From positions 43,971 to 107,970 of the forward strand of contig CAKKRE010000007.1 of the NCBI GenBank assembly GCA_919902505.1: DNA of 64,000 nt. The letters run 5' to 3'. Both the position numbers and the translations under genes were made by a program. The stretch is from Nitrospiraceae bacterium (GTDB lineage Bacteria; Nitrospirota; Nitrospiria; Nitrospirales; Nitrospiraceae). A model generated the notes under the pieces. It made no database searches. It saw only the letters and a list, made by a program, of their open reading frames with translations, and was not told where the DNA came from. Position 1 is the first letter of the stretch; each line of letters starts with the position of its first letter. Of the stretch, positions 50,025-58,993 are shown one piece after another.

Positions 50025-50999
50025 TCAGACGCGAGGAGCCCGACGGCGCGCGGCGGCAAAGATGGCCCGGACCTGTTCGATGCCCGGAATGGTGTGGCCG
50101 AACGGCAACGGTACCTTTCCTTTGAGCCACATGCGCAGGCCGAGCGGCATGACTTCGAGCACGCGTCGAAGATTGAACCCGAGGACTTTCAACGGCATCA
50201 ACGCTTCATTCAAACGTCCCTCGTGGCGGACCAGGTCGACGAAGCCGGTGATGTGACGGGCGCCTTCGGCCGAGGTCAATCCATGCCGGAGGGAGGAGCG
50301 GCGCAATCGAATGATCGCCTCCATCGGCTGCACATCTTTCGGGCAGACTTGCACGCACATGTTGCAGCGGGTGCAGTCCCAGATTCCATGGGCCTCCTGG
50401 AGCGCCGTGAGTCTGGCCTGTTTGGCCACGGCCGGTTCGCGCGGGTCCGCGACGAATCGCGCGGCTTTCGCGAGCGCCGCCGGGCCGAGAAAACCCCGTG
50501 AGACTTCATGCGACGTGCAGGCGGCCACACAGGCTCCGCACATGATGCAGGCATCCACGTTGTGAAACTGGTACGACTCGGGCCGCAGCCGAAGTTGTCC
50601 GGATGACCCGTATCGTTTGGTGGGATGGGTTTCGGGCGTCAGCCAGGGCGTGACGGCCCGGATTTTCTCCCAGAACGGCGCCATATCGACCACGAGGTCT
50701 TTGATGACCGGGAGGTTGGGCAAGGGCTCGATCGAGATTCTGCCGTGGCGTTCGAGTTCTTTGCGAATGGAGGTCCGGCAGGCCAATTTTTCCGTGCCGT
50801 TGATATGCATGGCGCAGGAGCCGCAAATGGCCGAGCGGCAGGAATACCGCAGCGCCAACCGGCCGTCGAGTTCGTTCTTGATGCGGATCAGGGCCTCGAG
50901 CACGGTCATGCCGCGTCCGATGTCGAGGCGATAGTCTTCCCGGTGAGGCTGTTGATCGGTTTCGGGATTGAAACGCTGGATGGTAAAGGTCAGGCGCAT
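50025..50999 (-). CDS. sdhB: Succinate dehydrogenase/fumarate reductase iron-sulphur subunit
   Basis: 324 aa, longer than the usual 230-260. [2Fe-2S] motif CRSAICGSCA, then CIMCGACVAAC and CTRCNMCVQVCPK for the [4Fe-4S] and [3Fe-4S] centres, in the expected order. The C-terminal 80 residues extend beyond enteric SdhB. No sdhA, C or D gene is here; the CCG-domain protein at 38943-39845 is the kind of partner type E enzymes use. It heads a run with archease and rtcB. Confidence 0.9.
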   Translation of the reverse strand: MRLTFTIQRFNPETDQQPHREDYRLDIGRGMTVLEALIRIKNELDGRLALRYSCRSAICGSCAMHINGTEKLACRTSIRKELERHGRISIEPLPNLPVIKDLVVDMAPFWEKIRAVTPWLTPETHPTKRYGSSGQLRLRPESYQFHNVDACIMCGACVAACTSHEVSRGFLGPAALAKAARFVADPREPAVAKQARLTALQEAHGIWDCTRCNMCVQVCPKDVQPMEAIIRLRRSSLRHGLTSAEGARHITGFVDLVRHEGRLNEALMPLKVLGFNLRRVLEVMPLGLRMWLKGKVPLPFGHTIPGIEQVRAIFAAARRRAPRV

Positions 51000-51022
51000 G
51001 GACAGCCTTCAGTCTTCAGCAG

Positions 51023-51062
51023 TCAGCCATCAGCAAGCTGAAAGCCGATCGCTGATGGCTGA
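51023..51062. repeat. 12-bp perfect inverted repeat, intergenic
   Basis: TCAGCCATCAGC (51023-51034) and GCTGATGGCTGA (51051-51062) are exact complements across a 16-nt loop. There is no T-run. The surrounding bases hold partial copies of the same motif (CAGTCTTCAGCAGTCAGCC), suggesting a small intergenic repeat family. Confidence 0.55.
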
Positions 51063-51071
51063 TCGCTCACG

Positions 51072-52229
51072 TTATCCCAGTTCGAAGACTTTCGGGTAAT
51101 TCGTCAAATTCCGGCAGCCGTCTTTCGTCACGAGGACCATGTCTTCGATACGCACCGCGCCGAGGCCCGGGTAGTAGAGTCCCGGCTCGACGGTCACGAC
51201 ATGTCCTTCCTGCAGCAGCGAACCGGTCCGGCTGATACGGGGCGCTTCGTGAATATCCAAGCCGACGCCATGGCCGGTGCCGTGAAAATACCCCTGCATG
51301 CGGCCGTTGACCAGACCGGTCTTGTAGCCCGCCTTCTCGAACCGATCGCAGATGCCCTGATGGATGGCAGCCCCGTCGGCGCCGTCGCGAATCTTGGTGA
51401 TGGCTTCTTCCTGCGCGTCTTTGACGGCGTGATAGAGGCGCGTCAATTCCGGCGAGGCTGTGCCGCGGACGACCGTGCGGGACATGTCGGCGAAATACCG
51501 TGAGCCGGCGGATCGCGGAAAGACATCGAAAATAATGCTGCGATGAGCCGGCAGCGGGCCGCTGCCCTCATCATGGGGATCGCAGGCCTGCTCCCCGCCC
51601 GCCACGATGGTATGTTGCGCGACGCAGTCACATTCCATCAGGGTGACGTTGATCAATTTTTTGACCCGCTCGGAGGTGAGGATCTCGCCGTCCAGCCAGA
51701 GGACGTTGTCGCGAATCTCGGCGCGTCGAAGGGTCTGGTGCGCGGCGGCCACGGCTGTTTCCGTCGCTCGCTGGGCAGCTTCGATGTGCCGGACCTCTTC
51801 GTCCGATTTCATCACCCGCTGTTCGTAGAACGGTTCGCGTTTGGTGCGCAACCGATAGCCGAGTTCCTGGAGGCGGCTCGCATGGAGAAAGGGAAACGTC
51901 GGAGGCACCAGGATGTCTTTCAGACCGGCATCCTGCAAGACCAGATGAATCACATCGATCGTACCTGGATCTGTGACGCCCTGCGATTTGGCGCGCCGCT
52001 CCAACTCGGAATAGGACAACACGCGATCGACCGTCGCCTGGTTACGCGCCCGGTCCACCTCCAGGTCGCTCATGACCATGAGCCGTTCACCCTTCACTTC
52101 AAGGTAGATGAAGGGATCCGGCGCGATGAAGCGGGTGGCGTAATAGAGATTGGAATCGGTTTCGCTGGCGGCGATGAAGAGCGTCGCGCTCTGCTCGGGA
52201 CGGGTATTGTGCTCGGTCGAATGGCTCAT
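51072..52229 (-). CDS. M24-family aminopeptidase (Xaa-Pro type)
   Basis: 385 aa. Pita-bread metallopeptidase. N-terminal creatinase-like domain to about residue 150; dinuclear metal ligands lie in FDVFP, ADMSRT, GTGHGVGLDIHE, VEPGLY and RIEDMV. Probably removes N-terminal residues before proline or acts on dipeptides. Stop is 72 bp after the sdhB start; the gap holds the inverted repeat. Confidence 0.9.
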   Translation of the reverse strand: MSHSTEHNTRPEQSATLFIAASETDSNLYYATRFIAPDPFIYLEVKGERLMVMSDLEVDRARNQATVDRVLSYSELERRAKSQGVTDPGTIDVIHLVLQDAGLKDILVPPTFPFLHASRLQELGYRLRTKREPFYEQRVMKSDEEVRHIEAAQRATETAVAAAHQTLRRAEIRDNVLWLDGEILTSERVKKLINVTLMECDCVAQHTIVAGGEQACDPHDEGSGPLPAHRSIIFDVFPRSAGSRYFADMSRTVVRGTASPELTRLYHAVKDAQEEAITKIRDGADGAAIHQGICDRFEKAGYKTGLVNGRMQGYFHGTGHGVGLDIHEAPRISRTGSLLQEGHVVTVEPGLYYPGLGAVRIEDMVLVTKDGCRNLTNYPKVFELG

Positions 52230-52280
52230 GAGATGGATGCGTTCACGTCATGCGGATGCTATCACGCGGTCCGGAGGTGG

Positions 52281-55200
52281 TCAAGGCGTGGCCGGTGTCG
52301 GTGCCGTGGGTGTGGTCTCAATCGACGGCGCGGCGGCCGGCGGCGTTTGGATCTCCAGCGCCGGATCGAACACCGGATCCTTTTCTTCCTGCGGCGACAA
52401 AATGTCGATCGGGAGCATGACCGTATTTTTCAGCAGGTCGAATGCGAGCTGTGCGACTCCGGTGAGACCCGTGGTAAAGGATTTCATCGGGAGGTAGGTC
52501 ACGTCGGGATCGTCGATGGAACCCTTCACCTGGAACAGCGCCGTCGCCAGGCCCTTGCGATCCCCGGCCATCAGCCGCCCGAAGAGTGGAATCGATTTCA
52601 GAAATTGCGAGTAGGATCCGAAGGGACTCACCGCCCAGATCATGTCCAGCTGATCGGTGGGCATGTCATAACTGCCGGCGGCGGAAATCTTCAACACGGG
52701 ACTGTCCAGGACGATATTTTGCGTCTTCACCAATCCGTTTTGAATCGTCAGGGTCGTGCTCGCCCGGTTGTACTGCAAGCCCTCTTTCTCCAGATCCACC
52801 TTGCCCTGCAAGACCGCAGGCAGGTTCAGAATGGAGAGAATTTTCCAGATGGCGCGTTTCTCCGTCTTCAGGATGCGGCCATCCTGCATCACCAGTTCGA
52901 CTTTGCCGTTGAGGGTCGGCAGGACTCCGTGAGGGTTCCGTCCGTGCCCGCGGATGACACCGGTCAGTTTCATCTCACCGGTCACCGGCTGATCATGGGC
53001 TCCGAGCAACGACAACAGGGATTCGACCGGGATGCCCGTCATCCTGAGCGAGGTTTCGGTTTCGGCCGGTTGTCCCTTCGGCAGGCGGACGACCATGCGT
53101 CCGGCGGCGTGGCCGGTTCCTGATTGGGCGACGACGCGGTCGAGATCCAGCATGCCATCCTGGATGGTGAGTCGTCCGGACAGGCCGCCGAACCGCAGAT
53201 GTTTGTAGAGGCCCTTTTCAATCGTGGCGGTCGCGCTGACCTGGCTGGTCGAGGCCAGGGTTTCAAGAAATTCCCGGATCGGTGAGCGGTGCCCCTTGGG
53301 AATCAGCAGGTCGAGATCCATCTGGGACGATTCGATCTTCACGGCGATGACCGGTTTCGTCGTCCAATTCTTCAGCGCGCCGGAGAGACTGACATCGCTG
53401 TCTTTGATACGGAACGAGAGCTGTTTGATGTCGGCGATGTTCTTGGAGAATTTCAGCCGGAGGTAAATGTCCTCGACCGGGCCGTCGACACCCTTCACCG
53501 ACATCAGGCCGTTGGTGAGCGCCAGCCATCCCCCCGTGCGCCAGTTTCTCCATTCGGCATCCGTGCCCTTTACATCCATGGAGACTTCGAGATTGCCCGC
53601 CTCGAACCCGCTGCGGTAGATCCATTCGGGAAGGCTCGACAACGACACCGTGCCGGAGGCGAGTGAGGCATCGATCGAAAATTGATCGCCCAGGGTGATG
53701 TGTCCTTTTAACGGCAATCGTAGCGGCGGTACCACGAGTTCCATGCGAGAAATCACGAGGCCGACTCCCCGCGTGACATCGGCATCGAGCTCCAGGGAGG
53801 CCGGTGAGCCGAACGGCTTCTCCCCGACCATCGGCAAGACGAGTTTGGCGTCGTTCAGGCCGATTTCTCCACGCAGATGAGGTGCACCCGAGGCGCCGGA
53901 TAACTGGACCTTCGCGTTGACCATGCCATAGAGAAGATCGTCGGGGAAGGTTCCGGCGGAGACCATCTGGCGGAGCTGCGTGGCGCTGCCCTTCGCGCGG
54001 ATGACAAAATCCTGAAAGACGCTGGGCGTGCCGCCGCTGATCGTGCCGTTGAACTGCAGTTGCGCCTCGCCCACGTTGGCGGTCACTTGGTCGAACTGCG
54101 CGCCGCCGGTTTGGGAAAAGAGGATGCGCCCGTGCATGGCTGTGAGCCGTTGCGGCAGGGAGGGATTCACCAGGCTGACCTGCTCGGCCAGCACTTCCCC
54201 GCCTGCGAACGTGATGCCTTCCGGCTTATCCAGCGGACCGACGAGACGGAAGGTCGGATGGGTCTGTCCTTCGATCTCGCGCGATTGCGCAAGCAATGAC
54301 GTGAGCCGGTCCGCGCGGATCGTCTTGGTCAAAAACTTCACCAGATCCGCCGCCGTCATGTTGCCGCTGATGTCCAGCTCCATCCAGGGCCCTTCATCCA
54401 GGAACGACACCACGGCTTTGCCGTCGGTCATTTGGAGGGTCCCGTAACTCCCCGTCACCTTTCCGACGCGGATGCGACCCGGCTCCACGGAGATGATGGC
54501 GGACAGATCCTGCGTCGGCACACGGTCGTTTCCGATCAGCGCCGTGCCCTTCTCAACCCGGAAGTCACCCGTAAGCGACAATTGCGGGCTGGGTGCGGTG
54601 GCGCCGGTCAGCGTGGCCGAGACGATTTCGACCGTCCCGCCCAGCTGGCGCTGCTCGACGATGCCGGGCAATTGGGGATGAATCCATTGTGGCGGCATGC
54701 GGGCGAACAGCGTCTTGAGATCGATGGTGGGCGACGCAAAGGTGATGGAGAACGTGGGTTGCGAGGTCAGGAGTCCCGCCATGTTCGCCTTGCCGGTGAT
54801 CGCCAGTTCATCGACATTGGCGGCGATCTCCGTGAGCACCACGTCATACCCGGCCACGCCGGGCGCCACGCGGATGCGGCTCTGCAGATTGGCGCCCCCT
54901 TGCAGTTGAGCCGGTACGGGGCGCGGTCCGAAGAAATCGGCCGCTTCACGCAGGCGCAGGTTGGTGGTCTCGATCTCGCCGTCGAACTGAAACGCGGGAT
55001 GGACGGAATAGGGCTCTTCCGCCGCCAGCGACGAAGAGGATTCGCTCAAGCCGATGGTGCCGGTCAGGGAAAACGACGAAGGGGCCGCTTCTGCCGGCAA
55101 CGAGGCGGAAATGTGCAGGTCGCCCTGGGCCTTGCCCGGATAGACCTTCAACGCCATCTCGACCGATTCCAGCTTGGTGGTGCGGACGCCGTCCGGACGG

Positions 55201-55697
55201 GCCTCGTCCGTGATCGTGATGTGTCCCTGCTGAATCGTGGCTTCACGGATTTGCAGGAGGCGGCTGAACATCTGATAGGCCGATTCGTCTTTGGCCGCGG
55301 AAGGGAGCCCGGCCAGCACATTCCAATGGCCGGAACGATTGCGGATCAGCGTCACGGTCGGTTCATTGAGAAAGATCCGTTTGGCCACGACCTGCTTCTT
55401 CAGCAGCGGCAAGAGGCGCAAGACGATATCGATTTCTTTGGCCTGGAAGACGACGTGGGTCGGATCGTCGTGCCCATACACGCCCACATTGGAGAGTTCG
55501 AGCCGGATGCTGGGGAGCACGACCAGCTTGATCCGATCGACCTCGATCTTGCGCCGCAGACTGGCTTCGAGTTGCTGGAGGAAGAAATTCTTGATGACGT
55601 CGACGCCGAACAACTCGCGCGAATAGAGGAGAAGGAGCGCACCCACGACCACCAGGCCGAGCAGCGATAACACGACAACGCGCGGACGAACCCTCAC
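52281..55697 (-). CDS. AsmA-like envelope protein, one membrane anchor
   Basis: About 1138 aa. One N-terminal membrane helix (VVVLSLLGLVVVGALLLLY) then a very long periplasmic stretch of repeating beta-strand modules, as in AsmA/TamB proteins that help move phospholipid or assemble outer membrane. The C-terminal AsmA_2-like part includes RILKTEKRAIWKILS and MIWAVSPFGSY; a Pro/Ala/Thr tail ends the protein. A GTG at 55697 after GGAGG is preferred; an ATG at 55757 extends it by 20 residues. Confidence 0.83.
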   Translation of the reverse strand: MRVRPRVVVLSLLGLVVVGALLLLYSRELFGVDVIKNFFLQQLEASLRRKIEVDRIKLVVLPSIRLELSNVGVYGHDDPTHVVFQAKEIDIVLRLLPLLKKQVVAKRIFLNEPTVTLIRNRSGHWNVLAGLPSAAKDESAYQMFSRLLQIREATIQQGHITITDEARPDGVRTTKLESVEMALKVYPGKAQGDLHISASLPAEAAPSSFSLTGTIGLSESSSSLAAEEPYSVHPAFQFDGEIETTNLRLREAADFFGPRPVPAQLQGGANLQSRIRVAPGVAGYDVVLTEIAANVDELAITGKANMAGLLTSQPTFSITFASPTIDLKTLFARMPPQWIHPQLPGIVEQRQLGGTVEIVSATLTGATAPSPQLSLTGDFRVEKGTALIGNDRVPTQDLSAIISVEPGRIRVGKVTGSYGTLQMTDGKAVVSFLDEGPWMELDISGNMTAADLVKFLTKTIRADRLTSLLAQSREIEGQTHPTFRLVGPLDKPEGITFAGGEVLAEQVSLVNPSLPQRLTAMHGRILFSQTGGAQFDQVTANVGEAQLQFNGTISGGTPSVFQDFVIRAKGSATQLRQMVSAGTFPDDLLYGMVNAKVQLSGASGAPHLRGEIGLNDAKLVLPMVGEKPFGSPASLELDADVTRGVGLVISRMELVVPPLRLPLKGHITLGDQFSIDASLASGTVSLSSLPEWIYRSGFEAGNLEVSMDVKGTDAEWRNWRTGGWLALTNGLMSVKGVDGPVEDIYLRLKFSKNIADIKQLSFRIKDSDVSLSGALKNWTTKPVIAVKIESSQMDLDLLIPKGHRSPIREFLETLASTSQVSATATIEKGLYKHLRFGGLSGRLTIQDGMLDLDRVVAQSGTGHAAGRMVVRLPKGQPAETETSLRMTGIPVESLLSLLGAHDQPVTGEMKLTGVIRGHGRNPHGVLPTLNGKVELVMQDGRILKTEKRAIWKILSILNLPAVLQGKVDLEKEGLQYNRASTTLTIQNGLVKTQNIVLDSPVLKISAAGSYDMPTDQLDMIWAVSPFGSYSQFLKSIPLFGRLMAGDRKGLATALFQVKGSIDDPDVTYLPMKSFTTGLTGVAQLAFDLLKNTVMLPIDILSPQEEKDPVFDPALEIQTPPAAAPSIETTPTAPTPATP

Positions 55698-55757
55698 TCC
55701 ACCTCCACCAGGTAGGTCAAACTCTAAGTGTACTGGATGCATGAGAGGGAAATCCAT

Positions 55758-56080
55758 ACGGCAGAGAGACGCGAGGGGGCGTGAAACGTCAGACGTAAGA
55801 CGTGAAAGGTGAAACGTGAGGCGTCAAACGTGAGAAGGAAAGCGGTCGGATGAGACGCGTATCTGTAGCGGACCGTATCTCGTTTGGGATCTGAGCTGAT
55901 GGCTCATGGCGGGAAAGAAGAGCATATGGCACCGAATGAAGGCGGAGCGCCACGGTTGCTTCGTTCTCAACCATAGGCCATAAGCAATAGGCTATTTGCT
56001 CCCGCTTTGCACCGGACGACGAGAGACGAGATACGAGGCATGAGAGCCGAACGACGATTGTGAGGCCGCTGCAAATAACT
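55758..56080. repeat. Intergenic region with degenerate short repeats
   Basis: No gene. At 55790-55845 the motifs ACGTGA, GTGAAACG and related variants recur about every 7-9 bases. A second cluster of GACGAGA-type repeats lies at 56016-56040, and ATAGGC occurs twice near 55974-55994. These look like decaying simple repeats. Confidence 0.45.
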
Positions 56081-56104
56081 TTCGTCGGCTGGCGCGTGCC
56101 GGTC

Positions 56105-56110
56105 TATAAT
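56105..56110 (+). promoter_or_regulatory. -10 element of the MFS gene promoter
   Basis: Perfect TATAAT, 42 bp before the GTG start of the transporter; TTCGTC 18 bp upstream is a poor -35. Confidence 0.45.
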
Positions 56111-56151
56111 GCCTCGCTTTTGAGCCTGACGAAGGGAAATCGGAGGACTAA

Positions 56152-57396
56152 GTGGCAGTCGGTAAATCGGCGACCGCACCGCGATGGGGCATTCTCGGCC
56201 TCCTGTTCGCGATCAGCGCCGTGACCTACATGGATCGGGTCAACATCTCCGTGACGGCGCGACAGATGATGCCCGCCTATGGCCTGACCGATCAGGACAT
56301 GGGCTACATCTTTTCCGCCTTCGTGTTCGGCTACGCGCTCTGCCAGATTCCAGGCGGCTGGCTGGGCGATCGCTGGGGCGCTCGTATCGTGTTGGCCGGT
56401 GCGCTGGTGTGGTGGTCGTTCTTCACGGCCTTGACGGCGGTGGCCGCAACGCTGCCGTTGGCCGCCATGGTTGGGACGGTCGGTGCCCTGATCGTCGTGC
56501 GTTTTCTCCTCGGTGTCGGAGAAGCGGTGGCCCTGCCGAACTTCAATCGGGCCGTCGCCGATTGGATTCCGCCTGCGCAACGTGGACTCGGCATCGGCAT
56601 TGCCATCGGCGGTATCGGCATCGGCGCCGCGATCACCCCTCCCCTCGCCTCCTGGGTCATGGTCAACTATCACTGGCAGACGGTGTTCTACCTCTCCGCG
56701 TTGATCGGTCTGGTGGTGGCCCTGTTGTGGGTGCTCTGCTCCCGCGAGCAGAAGGCGGCAGATGGCGCGGCGTCGATACAAGCGCGCGTGGTGGTTCCCT
56801 GGCGGCAGTTCGCGGCTTCCTCATCCCTGCGCTGGCTGGTGTTGAGTTACGCCTGCCTCGGGTACGTCGCCTACATTTATATGTCCTGGTTTTATCTCTA
56901 CCTGGTAAATGTGCGCGGCATCGATCTGTTGCGTGGCGGCTGGCTCGCGGCTGCGCCCTTTGTCGCGATCCTCGTGTTCTGTCCGCTCGGCGGCTGGACT
57001 ACGGATCGTCTGGTCTCGACCCTCGGTCTGAGGGAGGCCCGTATGATCGTCGGCATGATCGGCATGGGGCTGGCCGGTGGGCTGATTGCCGTCGGCGCCT
57101 GGGCCGACTCACAGACCGTAGCCATCGCCAGCCTTTCACTCGGCGCCGGCTGGCTCTATTTCACCGTCGGCGCCTACTGGAGCGTGACCACCGATCTCTC
57201 CAAGACGCATGCGGGCACGCTGTCGGGCGTGATGAACATGGGCGCCAATGTGGGCGGGGTTATTTCACCCAGCCTCACACCCTGGCTCGCCGATCACTGG
57301 GGCTGGACGGCCTCGTTACTGATGGCGGCGCTCATCGCCCTCTGCGGCGGCATCATGTGGATGAAGATCGATGCGAGCGAGGGGTTGGGCAGGTAG
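56152..57396 (+). CDS. MFS transporter, anion:cation symporter-like
   Basis: 414 aa with twelve membrane helices. The ACS/hexuronate-type signature is seen in YMDRVNISV and GGWLGDRWG in the loop between helices 2 and 3. Starts at GTG with CGGAGGA upstream. Substrate not predictable. Its last 100-240 bases recur four more times downstream (58493, 59373, 61047, 62083). Its own final codons (GGC AGG TAG after GAGGGGTTG) differ from the AAGGAGTGA ending of copies at 59565 and 61163, suggesting this end was replaced at a junction. Confidence 0.9.
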   Translation: MAVGKSATAPRWGILGLLFAISAVTYMDRVNISVTARQMMPAYGLTDQDMGYIFSAFVFGYALCQIPGGWLGDRWGARIVLAGALVWWSFFTALTAVAATLPLAAMVGTVGALIVVRFLLGVGEAVALPNFNRAVADWIPPAQRGLGIGIAIGGIGIGAAITPPLASWVMVNYHWQTVFYLSALIGLVVALLWVLCSREQKAADGAASIQARVVVPWRQFAASSSLRWLVLSYACLGYVAYIYMSWFYLYLVNVRGIDLLRGGWLAAAPFVAILVFCPLGGWTTDRLVSTLGLREARMIVGMIGMGLAGGLIAVGAWADSQTVAIASLSLGAGWLYFTVGAYWSVTTDLSKTHAGTLSGVMNMGANVGGVISPSLTPWLADHWGWTASLLMAALIALCGGIMWMKIDASEGLGR

Positions 57397-57506
57397 CAGA
57401 ACTAGTTGGTTTTGGTAAAGAGGCTTTAGTAGAACCTCAGGTTACGGAGCTTTGCCGCGGGTGCATGCCTTAGTTTGCCGTGGTGGAATGAACCGATGTC
57501 ACGCTG

Positions 57507-57875
57507 TCATGAAGGTTCAGGATGGGAAGGTGCGGGACGAACACGGATGCGGCCAGGCTCAATCGTGACAATGGCTCCGGCCTGTAGTTCGAGCCCGTAC
57601 CGTGCGAGAACCATTAAGCAGAATCTTGCCTGCTGGACGGCAGGTAAGATCGCGAGTCGAATAATTCCTGCATGCGCCTGCCCGCGTACCACAGCGAGTT
57701 CACCAAAATCTTTGTCCAGCGTGATGAGAATTCGACCTTCGTGATGAGCTAAGGCCATGATCTCGTCATCGCCGGGATCCGTTGGCCAGTCCCCGGCCCA
57801 GACGACATCGTGCCCTGCGGATTGTAGTGGGCCGACGGCGCCACCCCAAATGCAGGTATCGAGAAGAAGTTTCAC
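57507..57875 (-). CDS. DUF5615 PIN-like toxin
   Basis: 122 aa. Small PIN-like domain: LLLDTCIWG at the N-terminus, DEIMALAHHEGRILITLDKDFGEL with the acidic residues of the fold, as in VapC-like Mut7-C/DUF5615 proteins. Likely ribonuclease toxin paired with the DUF433 gene; its GTG start overlaps that gene's stop (GTGA). First cargo after the MFS gene, transcribed toward it. Confidence 0.85.
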   Translation of the reverse strand: MKLLLDTCIWGGAVGPLQSAGHDVVWAGDWPTDPGDDEIMALAHHEGRILITLDKDFGELAVVRGQAHAGIIRLAILPAVQQARFCLMVLARYGLELQAGAIVTIEPGRIRVRPAPSHPEPS

Positions 57876-58123
57876 GAAGCCGATTCGAGAGGCAGTGGCT
57901 CGATCCGCTCATGGCCCACGAGTCGATGAGCATAGGCAAGGCAGGCTTGGATATCTGCCGGCTCCAGCCACGGATAGCCATGAAGAATGGTTTCTGGCGT
58001 GTCACCGGCGGCCAGCATCCCCAGCACGTGTTCGACGGCCAGCCGCCGACCTCGAACGATAGGCTTGCCGGAAAAAATCTTCGGATTCACCGTGATACGT
58101 TTGAGGAGCAGTTGTTCATCCAT
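57872..58123 (-). CDS. DUF433 antitoxin
   Basis: 83 aa. DUF433 winged-helix-like domain with ITVNPKIFSGKPIVRGRRLAVEHVL, the usual partner of DUF5615 toxins. Upstream gene of the pair, as is normal for antitoxins. A second in-frame ATG lies close to the first. Confidence 0.85.
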   Translation of the reverse strand: MDEQLLLKRITVNPKIFSGKPIVRGRRLAVEHVLGMLAAGDTPETILHGYPWLEPADIQACLAYAHRLVGHERIEPLPLESAS

Positions 58124-58319
58124 GGCAGACCTCGTTTGTCCGCATGATAGCGTACTTGGATAGAGAAGAAAACAGATGCTTCCGTGATAAGGCCGACTCG
58201 CGGTGGAGCAAGATTCGGAACCCCTTTCATTGTAGTATCCTGTCCTGACTACGCGGAGGTATATGGTTCGTTCCTAATGCAGTGCGGGAAAGTTTGTTCA
58301 TGGAGCAGAGGAGGTTGGA

Positions 58320-58418
58320 ATGAAGGCACGTCTCGTACAAATCGGAAATCCTCAGCACCGGCCATCGGTCCATTCGCTCGGCATCCAAACCGCGCGCCGG
58401 ATGGGGTCAAGCGTGTAG
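58320..58418 (+). pseudogene. MazE/AbrB-like antitoxin remnant
   Basis: A strong GAGGAGG site precedes ATG and the codons MKARLVQIGN, which match the start of MazE/AbrB-type antitoxins (MKxxLVxIGNS). From the next codon the sequence no longer fits the family and stops after 32 residues. The rest of 58124-58492 holds no gene I can support. Likely the leftover of another toxin-antitoxin module. Confidence 0.5.
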
Positions 58419-58492
58419 GAACGATCACTAACGTGACACGCGCACAGGTCCTTACTCTGCTTGCCGAACTCTTTGCCCCGTAATCCTTCGAC

Positions 58493-58633
58493 GGTCTCAT
58501 TTCCCTCAGCCTCACACCCTGGCTCGCCGATCATTGGGGCTGGACGGCCTCGTTACTGGTGGCGGCGCTCATCGCCCTCTGCGGCGGGGTGATGTGGGTA
58601 AAGATCGATGCGAGCGAGGGGTTGAGGGAATGA
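58493..58633 (+). pseudogene. Duplicated 3' end of the MFS gene, copy B
   Basis: Reads in frame like the last 46 codons of the transporter (from GVISPSLTP to the stop), over 85% identical. The differences are synonymous or conservative (Met to Val, Ile to Val), and the end is GLRE then TGA. No start, so not expressed as a protein of its own. Confidence 0.85.
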
Positions 58634-58756
58634 GGCCGACGGCGAGGGATGGGCGTGGCCCATAGCGAACGCGGATACGGTACAGTTTGCCCTCGCCGCT
58701 CATCCTCTGCTATAGTATGAATCGATATCACAATTGGATGGTAACTGGAGATATCT

Positions 58757-58993
58757 ATGAGTACCATTACAGTGACATTGCCGGACGAATTGCTCAAGCG
58801 CTGCACACGCTACGCCGAATCACTCCACGTATCGAGGGCGGCGTATATCCGACAATCCTTGGAACGCATGAACCGCGAAACCGAGCGACAGCTTCGTGCC
58901 GATCGTCTCATCCAGGCCTCGCACAAGGTGCGCGGTGAAAGTATGCGCATCAACGCGGAGTTTGATGCCATTGAGGCAGACCTTCATGCGTAA
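58757..58993 (+). CDS. Ribbon-helix-helix antitoxin
   Basis: 78 aa. RHH/CopG fold: TITVTLPDELLKR strand-helix then SRAAYIRQSLERM helix, with a charged C-terminal tail for toxin binding. GGAG lies upstream of the ATG. Overlaps the MazF start by eight bases, the usual arrangement. Confidence 0.85.
   Translation: MSTITVTLPDELLKRCTRYAESLHVSRAAYIRQSLERMNRETERQLRADRLIQASHKVRGESMRINAEFDAIEADLHA

Noticed and set aside
51543-53123. 526-codon plus-strand frame across the peptidase and AsmA-like genes
   Set aside because: Spans two real genes and the gap between them, with a composition typical of antisense shadow frames.
56184-57473. 429-codon frame overlapping the MFS gene in another phase
   Set aside because: Arginine- and glycine-rich out-of-phase reading of a conserved transporter; its extra tail past 57396 matched nothing I know.
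58249-58515. 88-codon minus-strand frame between DUF433 and copy B
   Set aside because: No ribosome site or domain; it runs through the MazE remnant and into the duplicated MFS end.
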